NCBI GenBank assembly: GCA_964455935.1
Contig: CAYVZU010000036.1
Span: 1 to 30,418 of the forward strand
DNA: 30,418 nucleotides
Source: CAYVZU01 sp964455935
GTDB lineage: Bacteria; Fibrobacterota; CAYVZU01
Direction of reading: 5' to 3'
A model generated the notes under the pieces. The model ran no database searches. It saw only the letters and a list, made by a program, of their open reading frames with translations, and was not told the DNA's origin. Made by a program: the position numbers and the translations under genes. Below are positions 15,492 through 23,914 of this stretch, piece after piece. Within the stretch, counting starts at the first letter, position 1; each line of letters begins with the position of its first letter.

Positions 15492-16793
15492 TCAGACAAA
15501 CTCAATCTTGAGAAAGTGCGTGCTGCACGAAATGCAAGGGTCATAGGCTCGTACCAACATTTCCAGAACGAACTGCAAGCGCTCCTTGCCCTGGTCCTTG
15601 AATTCCGGAACCAGCTTCTCCATATCTTTCTGAATGTTGGCATGGTTCTGGTTCGTGGGAATAATGCAATTGGCTTTCACGCAAGTTCCGTTTTTGTCGT
15701 ACGTATAATCATGGAACAGAATGCCGCGCGGCACGTCCACGGCTCCGGCGCCCTGGCCCTCCTTAACGGTGACCTCGGGTTTCTCCGGCTTGAGTCCGTT
15801 GGCGAGCAGCCAATCGAGATGCTCAATCATCTTCTCGACAGAAAAAACCGCTTCTACAACCTGGGCAACGTTGTTCATGAAGGGATTGTAATTGGGTCCG
15901 TCCAGTCCCAGATCCTTGCCCACGGCCATGGAAAGAGCCGAGAGCTGTTTATAATTGTTGTTGTATCGGGCCAGCGCGCCCGCAAAATAGGATTCACGGT
16001 TGAACTTGGCCCATTTGGCCGTAGATTGGGGCGAGACATACTCGTTGGTCACTCGCCGGTATTCGGCCACCGGAATCGGCGCAGCCACGTCCGACGACTT
16101 GATCTGGCCGTCATAAATGGCGTATTCCTTTGGGTCGGTGAGACTGATGTACTCGGTCTCGCGCACGAAATCCGGCAGCCCGCCCGCCAGGGACTTCACC
16201 ACACCGGCCAGTGTCTTGAGGTCGCCCACAGATTCGACAAGCCGTTTCTTCAGCGCTTCCACTTCCTTGGGCTTGGGCAGCATACTCCAACCGCCGGGGA
16301 TGGCGCGAATGGGGTGTGTGGTCCGGCCGCCGATCACGTCGCACAGCTCATTGGCCAAGCGATGAAGCTTGGTCACCAGGAGTACGACATCTTTGTGCGT
16401 GGCAATCAGCGGAAGCACGCTATTGACCTTGAGCAGGTCCGGGACAACAAGATAACAGACATGCAGAATATGGCTCTGCAGGTTTTCGCCGTGGTTGAGG
16501 ATTTCGCGCAGTCTGCGCGTCTGTTCCGAAATCCGAATGCCCATCGCCGCTTCCGTTGCTTTCAGAGACGCGAAGGTGTGTCCAATGGAACAGATGCCAC
16601 AAATGCGCGAGGTGATCGTGTGGATCTCGTCCCATTTGCGGCCCACGACCATGGCCTCGAAGAAACGGGGGGCTTCCGGGACCTGCCATTCCACTTTTTT
16701 CACGATTCCGCTCTCGATATCCACGGCGATATTGCCGTGGCCTTCGACCCTTGTCACATGGTGAACGCGGATCTGCATGTTGTTTTCGCTCAT
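15492..16793 (-). CDS. hydA: Group 3b [NiFe]-hydrogenase large (alpha) subunit HydA
   Basis: This 433-residue catalytic subunit holds the NiFe site. The L1 motif RICGIC is at 63-68 and the L2 motif DPCISC at 418-423, giving ligands Cys65, Cys68, Cys420 and Cys423. His426 precedes the cleaved peptide FLKIEFV. RVEGHGN at 15-21 is typical of the family. The ATG overlaps the hydD stop (ATGA). The operon order hydB-G-D-A and the subunit types match the cytoplasmic NADP-linked sulfhydrogenases (group 3b). The reaction is reversible: H2 + NADP+ to NADPH + H+. Groups 3a, 3c and 3d are less likely because F420-, Hdr- and Hox-type partners are missing. Confidence 0.95.
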   Translation of the reverse strand: MSENNMQIRVHHVTRVEGHGNIAVDIESGIVKKVEWQVPEAPRFFEAMVVGRKWDEIHTITSRICGICSIGHTFASLKATEAAMGIRISEQTRRLREILNHGENLQSHILHVCYLVVPDLLKVNSVLPLIATHKDVVLLVTKLHRLANELCDVIGGRTTHPIRAIPGGWSMLPKPKEVEALKKRLVESVGDLKTLAGVVKSLAGGLPDFVRETEYISLTDPKEYAIYDGQIKSSDVAAPIPVAEYRRVTNEYVSPQSTAKWAKFNRESYFAGALARYNNNYKQLSALSMAVGKDLGLDGPNYNPFMNNVAQVVEAVFSVEKMIEHLDWLLANGLKPEKPEVTVKEGQGAGAVDVPRGILFHDYTYDKNGTCVKANCIIPTNQNHANIQKDMEKLVPEFKDQGKERLQFVLEMLVRAYDPCISCSTHFLKIEFV

Positions 16794-17533
16794 TGCTTGG
16801 CCTCCGGGCTGTTGGCGAACAGCGTCATGGTTCGCAGGATATCTTCAACCGTCAAATTGTGTTTTGCCAGAACTTCCGCCATGGCGTTCTGACTCGGATT
16901 TGTCACCATTCCCCGGCATCCTTCGCATCCAACGCCGCTGGAGGGACAAACGGCTTCGCAGCCGGCGCGCGCAATGGGGCCAATGCAGGTTTTGCCGAGG
17001 TCAAAAAGGCAGACGTTCTCTCTGAGTTTGCATTCCACGCACACCGGGTAGTTGGGTAACTCGGGTGTCATGCCCAAAGCCACGGTCTTTACGACCCGCA
17101 AGAACTCGTTTCGGTTAATGGGGCAACCCGGGATGGAAAAATCCACTTTCACCACTTCATGCACAGCCCTGGTCGGGTAGGTGTCGAGGTGCGGTTGCTT
17201 CCAGTCATCTCCGTAAACGTCTTTTCGAACCTGCTCCAGGTTGCGCAGATTCTTGAGCTTGTTGACCCCGCCCGTTGCGGCGCAGGCGCCAAAAGCGATT
17301 AATACCTTGGCCCGGCTGCGGATATCCTTGATTCTCTCTTCATCCGCCTTGCGCGTAATCGAGCCCTCGATAAAAGCGATATCGTAATTTGGTGCCGCTC
17401 CGGTCAAAACTTCGCGGAACTCCACAACATCCACCAGCTCCGCCAGTCCCACCACCTCCTCTTCGAGGTTGGCGATCTGAAGCTGGCAGCCTTCGCAGCA
17501 GGCAAAATCAAAAAATGCAACTTTGGGTTTCAT
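16790..17533 (-). CDS. hydD: [NiFe]-hydrogenase small (delta) subunit HydD
   Basis: The 247-residue small subunit carries the Fe-S relay to the NiFe site. The proximal cluster motif FACCEGC is at 10-16 (Cys13, Cys16), with FGACAATGG in the middle and PGCPINRNEF further on. The C-terminal half has CVECKLRENVC, the TCIGPIARAGC segment, and CPSSGVGCEGCRG for the medial and distal clusters. It has no Tat signal, so the enzyme is cytoplasmic. Its start shares one base with the hydG stop. Confidence 0.95.
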   Translation of the reverse strand: MKPKVAFFDFACCEGCQLQIANLEEEVVGLAELVDVVEFREVLTGAAPNYDIAFIEGSITRKADEERIKDIRSRAKVLIAFGACAATGGVNKLKNLRNLEQVRKDVYGDDWKQPHLDTYPTRAVHEVVKVDFSIPGCPINRNEFLRVVKTVALGMTPELPNYPVCVECKLRENVCLFDLGKTCIGPIARAGCEAVCPSSGVGCEGCRGMVTNPSQNAMAEVLAKHNLTVEDILRTMTLFANSPEAKQ

Positions 17534-18378
17534 TACAGAGCCTCCACCAGGGTTTTGATTTTCCCATAGGCAAACACGGGGCCGTCTTTGCAGACATAAA
17601 GATTATCAATCTGGCAGTGACCGCATTTTCCTACGCCGCATTTCATGCGCCGTTCCAGGGAAACGATGATGTCGTTTTCGGCCAAACCCATTTTGAGCAA
17701 TTCCAGAATAACAAACCTATACATGACGGGCGGCCCTACGATCAGGGCTTTTGTTGTCTTTGGGTTGAGCGCCACTTTCACCTTCGGAAACAGGGTTGTA
17801 ATAACGCCAACATTTCCCTTCCAGCTTTCGTCGCAGCGGTCCACCGATTCGCAAAACAGAATATCCTTGTCGTTTTGCCAGCGCACAAGGTCGTCATGAA
17901 AAAGGCGCTGCGACGGATCCGAGCACCCGAATAGAATTGTGATCTTGCCGTAGTCTTTGCGGTGATCCAATGCATAGTTGATGGCCGAGCGGAGCGGAAC
18001 CAATCCAATGCCGCCGCCGATGAAAAGCAAATCCTTGCCCCGGATTTCGTCCATGGGAAATGTCGTTCCAAAGGGCCCTCGAATACCCACGAGCGCGCCC
18101 ACATCTAGCCCGTGAAGCGCCGTTGTGACGCGGCCCACCTTGCGGATCACCATTTCGAAGCTGCCTGTCTTGGTGGGCGAGGACGAGATGGAAAACGGCG
18201 CCTCCCCAACGCCGGGAATCGAGATCTCGGCGAATTGGCCTGGTTTGTAAGGCAGATCGCCATCGGCACACTTGAATTCAAAAAATGCGTCCTTGTCCGT
18301 CATGGGCTTTTTTCTGATAAGCGTCGCGATTCCCGGTTTGTAGATCGAGTCGGCAGAGGGCGTGCAGCATTCGCACAT
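17533..18378 (-). CDS. hydG: Hydrogenase gamma subunit HydG, FAD/NAD(P)H oxidoreductase (PyrK/FNR-like)
   Basis: This 281-residue diaphorase subunit has a ferredoxin-reductase FAD domain (about 15-110, YKPGQFAEI and PFSISSSP, GPFGTTFP) and a nucleotide-binding domain with GGGIGLVPLRS at 121-131 and VGPPVMY. A C-terminal [2Fe-2S] site is made by Cys247, 252, 255 and 263. It exchanges electrons between NADP(H) and the Fe-S chain of HydB/HydD. The N-terminus MCECC is unusually cysteine-rich and may add a metal site. It begins one base after the hydB stop. Confidence 0.94.
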   Translation of the reverse strand: MCECCTPSADSIYKPGIATLIRKKPMTDKDAFFEFKCADGDLPYKPGQFAEISIPGVGEAPFSISSSPTKTGSFEMVIRKVGRVTTALHGLDVGALVGIRGPFGTTFPMDEIRGKDLLFIGGGIGLVPLRSAINYALDHRKDYGKITILFGCSDPSQRLFHDDLVRWQNDKDILFCESVDRCDESWKGNVGVITTLFPKVKVALNPKTTKALIVGPPVMYRFVILELLKMGLAENDIIVSLERRMKCGVGKCGHCQIDNLYVCKDGPVFAYGKIKTLVEAL

Positions 18379-18379
18379 G

Positions 18380-19411
18380 TTATTTGCTCCTTCCGTTCAA
18401 AGCGTTGACGGTGTCGACCGGCGAGGCGATTTCGGCCGTGCACGCGCGGCTGCACCGGCCGCAGCCGACACATCCGGATAGGCCAAAGCGGTCCAGCAGA
18501 AATTTCTGTTTTCGAAAGATTCGGTGTCGTATCCGGTCCGCGGCTTTCTTTCGGAAATTGTGTCCGCCGGCCGCCATTGCAAAACCCTCCAGCGTGCATC
18601 CATCCCAGGCCCGGTAGCGGCCGCCCTCTTTCAGTGAAAGGTCGACTTCGTCGCGCACGTCAAAGCAATAGCAGGTGGGGCACACGAGTACGCACGATCC
18701 GCACGAGAGGCATTTCTCGGCTCGTGCGGCCCATTCAGGATGATCTTCCTTGCCGATTAAAAAGCGCGCAACCGCCTCGCGTTCCATGGGCATTTGGACT
18801 TGGTCGGCCACGGCGGTCTTTTGCTGCGCAATGCGGATTTCAATATCCTTGCCGGCCGGGGCGGCTTTGCTGCGGTCAAACAGGGCGCGCCCTTTTTCTG
18901 TAACAAGCTCCACGGCATAGCGGCCATCACCCATGTCCACCAGCATCGCATCCGACGCCAGATAGGCCTCGGACTCCTTAATCATGCTCGATGTGAAACG
19001 GTAGGTAAAAGTCCGAGTGGGATACAACCCGACCAGGATGCTGGCCTTTCTTCGCGATTGATAGTGCGCGTCGTTTTCTCCTTCGAAAAACGCTTTGTCC
19101 AGCAATGCAATTGCAGCCAGATCTCCGGGATGGATGCCAAAGATGATCCGCTCCTGACAATCCAACTCGGCCGCATAGGAGCCGGCATCACCGGTTTTAA
19201 ACGAAAGGAGTTTCTCGTTGACCGGCGCAAAGAACTTTTTTGGCGGTAGAACAGTCTGATCATAGTCAAGACGAAGGTCATCCTTGCGGTCAAGCTCTTC
19301 AAAGGCGAATTGCCCACCTTTTGCTATCGCGCCAATGACCTTTGCCTTTCCGCCGATCAGCGAACCGACGAAGTCCAACAAGTCGGCTCTTGAGATAAAA
19401 CGAAGCTCCAT
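18380..19411 (-). CDS. hydB: Hydrogenase beta subunit HydB, 4Fe-4S electron-transfer protein
   Basis: The protein is 343 residues from ATG 19411, which has AAAGGAG 6 bases upstream; a longer frame reaching the operator was rejected. Two ferredoxin-type [4Fe-4S] motifs sit at Cys234/237/240/244 and Cys314/317/320/324. The N-terminal half resembles the HydB/sulfhydrogenase beta domain. Where I recall HPCD or RxCD, this protein has HPGD (94-97), and where relatives have a CFC-type motif it has TYRFTSSM (136-143). An N-terminal cluster is therefore probably missing. It is the first gene of the operon and lies 66 bases downstream of a Rex-like palindrome. Confidence 0.92.
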   Translation of the reverse strand: MELRFISRADLLDFVGSLIGGKAKVIGAIAKGGQFAFEELDRKDDLRLDYDQTVLPPKKFFAPVNEKLLSFKTGDAGSYAAELDCQERIIFGIHPGDLAAIALLDKAFFEGENDAHYQSRRKASILVGLYPTRTFTYRFTSSMIKESEAYLASDAMLVDMGDGRYAVELVTEKGRALFDRSKAAPAGKDIEIRIAQQKTAVADQVQMPMEREAVARFLIGKEDHPEWAARAEKCLSCGSCVLVCPTCYCFDVRDEVDLSLKEGGRYRAWDGCTLEGFAMAAGGHNFRKKAADRIRHRIFRKQKFLLDRFGLSGCVGCGRCSRACTAEIASPVDTVNALNGRSK

Positions 19412-20088
19412 ACATGCTCCTTTGGATTGGTGCCATTTCCTTTTTTGATCAATTTCACTGTAATGGCATAAAATTAATATGTGAAAATAATCACATATTG
19501 TTATTACAATATAAATTTGGATTGTTGGAGCACGCAATACTTGGACGGACAAAAACAGCCTGGAAAGTATAATTCCAGAATCCATGGCTTCCAGATTCGT
19601 GGGTCAAGCCTGCTTCGTTTGTGGCAAATCAAGCCGAGTCTGACCTTCTGGATTGTCCGGTCCTGCAATGTTCGTCCCTTCACAATAATTCTCTAAATCC
19701 TGGCAAAGCCGGAAAAAATTGTTCGTCCCCAGACTAAACCTGTCTTCTCTTGGCGAACTATTATTTGAGATGAAATCCTTCACGGGTAATCCACAGGCAA
19801 TCCATACAAGAAGCATGGTTGTTGAACATAAGACTTCGCAGTTGCATGCGATGCAGCTACGCAGGCTCTTGCTTCTGGACCTCATAGGTCGTGCAATATT
19901 CCCGGGTGTCTTTCGTGGCCATTCATACCGGATCTGCCCTGCCGCATAGTGGAGAAGATGCTTTCGAAATCCAAACTTCCTATTGTTTTTGCGTTCGGGT
20001 TAGGAGAGAATTCATTTTCCTTACTACATTACTGCATTATTACGAGGCTCATTTGCTCATGAACACTTTAGCGCTAAGGGGAGGTCCC
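19412..20088. other. 677-base divergent intergenic region between hydB and the TPR genes
   Basis: Besides the operator at 19477-19498 this stretch holds only short frames with no family resemblance. Small hairpins occur at 19560-19578 (CTGGAA...TTCCAG) and just after it (GAATC...GATTC). It must carry promoters for both directions. No confident -35/-10 pair was found for hydB or the TPR gene. Confidence 0.5.
19477..19498. promoter_or_regulatory. Candidate Rex operator upstream of hydB
   Basis: A 22-base palindrome with 8-base arms, ATATGTGA and TCACATAT, encloses AAATAA. Its core GTGA-N6-TCAC (19481-19494) is identical in geometry to the two sites upstream of rex. It lies 66-87 bases before the hydB ATG, where a repressor or activator of the operon would bind. 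A CRP/FNR-family regulator could use the same sequence. Confidence 0.65.
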
Positions 20089-21027
20089 ATGAATAAACGT
20101 TTTTTTCGTGTAGCCGCAAAACTTGCGGCGATCGCTGCGATTGCGGCCAGCTCCGTTTTGGCCGACCAGGTATTCGACAAGTTTTATTCCAAAGGTGATT
20201 ACCGGGAGGCCCTTAAATACGCCGATGAAAAACTTTCCCCCGCCTCACGCACCACGGATGTCTGGGTCAAGCTGGGCAACGCCAATCTCAAACTCGACCT
20301 CACGGAAAAAGCTCTGGCCTGCTACATCTTTGCCCAGCGCCTTGACGCTAAGAACTACGAGGCTCTGCTTGGATCGGCCAAAATATTCAATAAATTGAAA
20401 CAATATGAACGAGGCCTGGATCTCGCGCAAAAGGCTTTGGAGCAAAACTTCACGGCCGAAGCCTCCTGGGAATACGCCAGCGCCTGTATCGCCTTGGACC
20501 GGGGCGCCGAAGCCAAGAAAGCCCTTCAGAAAGTTATTGAAACCGATCCCGGCAATCTTATTGCCAATCGCGAATTGGGTTTGATCTACAACGCGGAAAA
20601 AGAATACAAGAAAGCCCTTCCGCTATTGGAGACTTCGCTGCGGGCCAATGACGATGCCGACATCGCCTACGAAGTGGGTATGGCATACCTCTCTCTGAAT
20701 GACACCAAGTCGGCCAGCACGTATCTCAAACGAGCCGTGAAGAAAAATCCGAATCTGACCAAAGCCTACCTGGCTTCGGCCCGCGTTTCCTACAAGAATG
20801 GCGAATACCGGGAAGCGGCGGACCAGTTCGAAACAGTTCTGGCCAAAACGGATGGCGAGCCGTTGGACTACTATATGATGGCTGCTTCACGCGAACGGAT
20901 CGGTGATGATGGAGGAGCGCTGAAGGCCTATCAATCGACCATTGACCAGTACGGCACTTCCACGCAAAGCGAAGCACTGATCTCCCGCGCCAAGATCGCA
21001 AAATCGAATCTGGCCAAGAAAAGCTAG
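20089..21027 (+). CDS. Exported TPR protein A, N-terminal part ended by an in-frame amber codon
   Basis: The 312-residue frame starts at ATG 20089, 5 bases after GGGGAGG; longer upstream frames lack support. A signal peptide (MNKRFF, then an Ala/Ile-rich core to SSVLA) is followed by TPR units such as KAYLASARVSYKNGEYREAADQ. It aligns with the first 315 residues of the paralogue at 23915, including QKALEQNFT-EASWE and ANRELGLIY. The frame ends at TAG 21025-21027, then continues open to 23790. The TAG sits where the paralogue has Tyr (TAC). The intact product would be about 1233 residues, close to the paralogue's 1228. TPR proteins mediate protein assembly, and the export signal places it in the periplasm or outside. 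The partner is unknown. Confidence 0.85.
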   Translation: MNKRFFRVAAKLAAIAAIAASSVLADQVFDKFYSKGDYREALKYADEKLSPASRTTDVWVKLGNANLKLDLTEKALACYIFAQRLDAKNYEALLGSAKIFNKLKQYERGLDLAQKALEQNFTAEASWEYASACIALDRGAEAKKALQKVIETDPGNLIANRELGLIYNAEKEYKKALPLLETSLRANDDADIAYEVGMAYLSLNDTKSASTYLKRAVKKNPNLTKAYLASARVSYKNGEYREAADQFETVLAKTDGEPLDYYMMAASRERIGDDGGALKAYQSTIDQYGTSTQSEALISRAKIAKSNLAKKS

Positions 21028-23790
21028 GCGGCGGCGCTGGCCAACCTTGAATTCATTTACCGCGCCGACAAGTCCGGCAAAGTCGTGACCGACATTCATT
21101 TCATGCTGGCCGATGCATACCAAGGATCCGGACAAAAAGCCCAGGCCGTAGCCTCCCTCGAACGTGTGATCGCTCAGGACAAGAGCAATCTGGACGCATA
21201 TGCCCGTTTGGCCGAGCTCTACGAAGCCGCCAATGACGCCGAGAAGGCCCGCAAGACATACGAATCCATGCTGGCGTTGGACCCCAACAACCCCAAAGCC
21301 TATTTGGTGCTTGGCAAGTATCACTTCAAAAAGGGCGAAAACGAGAAAGCCCTGGACCACTTTGAAAAGAGCACCAATTTAAAGCAGAGCGGCGCTGCCT
21401 GGGAAGGCATTGCCATGGCCGCTTCCGCGCTCAAGCAGAAGGATTTGGCCAAAGACGCGGGGCAGCGGGCAATCTCTCTGGATGGGAAGCTTTGGGACTC
21501 GCGCAAAATCCTGACACAGATTTATTTGGCCGAAAACAACTACCGCTCGGCCTCCGATCAACTCGAAGCCCTGGTCGGCAATGAACCGCGAAAAACCGAC
21601 TACTGGCATAAGCTGGCATTGTGCTACGAGAAGACCGGCAACACCGAGCAGTTGGCCAAGGCGGACCGCGAGATCATCGCTTTGGAAAAAAGCAATGTAG
21701 ACGCCCGCATGCGCTATGGGCAATATTGCGTCTCGCGCCGGGACCACAAAGCCGCCCTGGTGGTCTACAAGGAATTGTCCCTCCTGAAGCCCAATAACCC
21801 GGCCATTCTCAAGCAGCTTTTTGAGAGCTCGATGGCATTGGATGATAAAAAGGAGGCAATCCGGTACCTGCAAAGCTATCTGGCGGCCAATCCCAAAGAC
21901 GCGGATGCTTTCAAGCAAATGGGTGATCTGCAGTTCGAGGCCAAGAACAATGCAGCGGCCTATTCGGCCTACCTGAAAGCCTCGACACTCAATCCCAGTC
22001 TGAAGGGATTCTACAAACGTTTTGCCGAACTGAGCGCCGGCCGGCCCGAGGCGGAGGTTATTAAGGTGCTTTCGGCCGCCGTGGACTACAATGAGGCGGA
22101 CGTGGGCATCTATAAGACCCTGGCGGAACTGCAGCGCAAAAACCAGAATTATGCCAAGGCCCTGAAGCTGTACGAAAAAGCCGCTTCCATGGATACGCGC
22201 AATGCCTTGCTTTTGGTCGCGTTGGGCGAATGCCAGATGAAGACCGGTGATGTTTCCGGCGCGGTGGTCTCCTACGAGCAGGCCGTGATGATCGACCAGA
22301 AGCTTGTGAAGGAGATGAAGCTGCTGGGCGATCTGTATACCAAGCAGAAGAAGACCGATCAGGCCATGTCGATGTTCAAGAAGTATCTCGACAAAGTGCC
22401 GGGCGATATGGTTGTGGCCAAGAGTATTGGCCTCAATGCCTATGAAAGGAAAGATTACAGCGATGCGGTGAAATACCTTGGGATGGTCAAGACCCGCGAG
22501 GCCGCCAATGTCTCGCTGCAAATCGCCTACGGCGAAGCCTGCTATCGCACCAACGACCATGCACGGGCCATTGCCACTCTCGAACCCTTGACCCGGACAA
22601 AACCCAAAGCGGTTCTGTTGCCGGAAGCGCGGAAAGAAGCGCTTCGCATGGTGGGGGATTCCTACGAGAAGATGGGAAAGAAACTTGAAGCAGCCCGCAT
22701 TTTCTCGGCTTACATCGAACTTCCCGGCGTGAAAGACAACGAAATCGCCTACAAGGTTGGCACCTTGCTGGAAAAAGAGAGCCCGGCCGCGGCCATTCGG
22801 GCCTACGAGAAGAACATTGCGGATTTTCCGCGTGACCACCGCAGTTTCTATCGTTTGGGCCTTCTCTATTCGAAGTCGGCCACTACCCTGGGCAAAGCCC
22901 AGCCGCTCCTGGCCAAGGTTACCACCCTGACCGATTCGTTCCCCGAGGTGTGGCTCGAACTGGCTATCATTTATGAAAAGCAGGGCAAGTCGCAGGACGA
23001 GTTGAAGGCCTATAAGAAATATCTCGAGCTGAATCCGCAGAACGTGGATGCCAATAAGCGCGTCGGCAGCGTTCTCATGAAAAAAGGCCTGATCAACGAG
23101 GGTATGATCTACCTGGAGATGGCCAATACGCTGGCGCCGAACGATCCCGATGTGCTCCTGATGTTGGCTGCCGCGTATAAGAAGACGAACCGGCCCGAAG
23201 GCGCCATCGATCTTTTGGCGCGGGCGGTCCAGATCAAGAAGAACGATCCCGACCTGGTTCTTGAACTGGCGACCCTTTACAAGGAAACCGGCCGGTATCG
23301 CGAGGCTGCGGCCGAGGTCAAGAAGATCATGACAGTGAAGAAGAATAACAAATACCTTTTTCTCTACGCCGAGCTTCTGCTCATCAGTGGCCAATACAAG
23401 GATGCCGAGAAAGCGATTCAGGACATCCGGCTTTCGGACCCGACCAATGTGAAGGTTATGATGTTGCTGGCCGATGTATACCGGGCTCAGAAAAAGTACA
23501 ACGAGGCCGTGGAAGTATACAAAGAGGTTAGCGACCTCGATCGCAACTTTGCCCCCGCGCTGTTTGAGAGGGCCGAAGTATTCATGCTTATGGACAAACC
23601 CATGTGGGCCGAACTTTTTTACAAACGGGCGCTCCAGCGCGAACCCAAGTACGCGCTGGCCGAACTGGGTCTGGCCCGCGTGGCCAAAGTTCGAAAGAAC
23701 AAGAAGGACTATACGCTCCATTTGGAAACTGCTCGCAAACTCGATCCCAAGAACAAGGCGATTCTCGAGGAACTCAAGAATCCCATGTGA
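21028..23790 (+). pseudogene. Exported TPR protein A, C-terminal part downstream of the amber codon
   Basis: These 920 codons continue the same frame as the N-terminal part and hold about 20 TPR or TPR-like units, for example NLDAYARLAELYEAANDAEK and KNDPDLVLELATLYKETGRY. The region aligns with residues from about 315 to the end of the paralogue at 23915. The first internal starts are GTG 21085 and ATG 21103, neither with a ribosome-binding site. A separate product would lack a signal peptide. No other stop or frameshift is seen, so the break is recent, a sequence error, or suppressed by readthrough. It ends with tandem TGA TGA. Confidence 0.75.
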
Positions 23791-23856
23791 TGAAGCATCC
23801 CGGTTGCCGCAATAGGGACCGAGCTGTTTCCGCGTCCAAAGAAGCTGAGCAAAACC

Positions 23857-23890
23857 GCCCGTATTCCCACCAGCGAGGGGGAATACGGGC
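23857..23890 (+). terminator. Strong intergenic hairpin between the two TPR genes
   Basis: A perfect 12-bp stem, GCCCGTATTCCC (23857-23868) and GGGAATACGGGC (23879-23890), has a 10-base loop. There is no T-run. It ends 14 bases before the ribosome-binding site of the next gene, so it may act as an RNA stability or processing element that sets the ratio of the two TPR proteins. Confidence 0.5.
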
Positions 23891-23914
23891 TTCGTAATTT
23901 ACGCGGGAGGATGA

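Noticed and set aside
15357..16892. Plus-strand frame of 511 codons
   Set aside because: It lies antisense to hydA and begins in a palindromic repeat. It has no family resemblance.
15492..19411. Group 3d (Hox) NAD-linked hydrogenase
   Set aside because: HoxF/HoxU are absent from this operon; HydB and HydG with the B-G-D-A order point to group 3b. NuoE and the NuoF fusion are in a separate operon.
19448..19455. TTGATCAA as an FNR site
   Set aside because: FNR needs TTGAT-N4-ATCAA; here the half-sites touch without the spacer.
19604..19885. Minus-strand frame of 93 codons upstream of hydB
   Set aside because: No family resemblance, no Shine-Dalgarno, and composition typical of non-coding DNA.
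21025..21027. Genome-wide recoding of TAG
   Set aside because: TAG serves as the normal stop of at least four nearby genes at the expected ends of their families or frames.
21379..23721. Minus-strand frame of 780 codons
   Set aside because: It is antisense to the TPR gene; codon bias of the TPR repeats keeps it open. It has no ribosome-binding site or recognisable domain.
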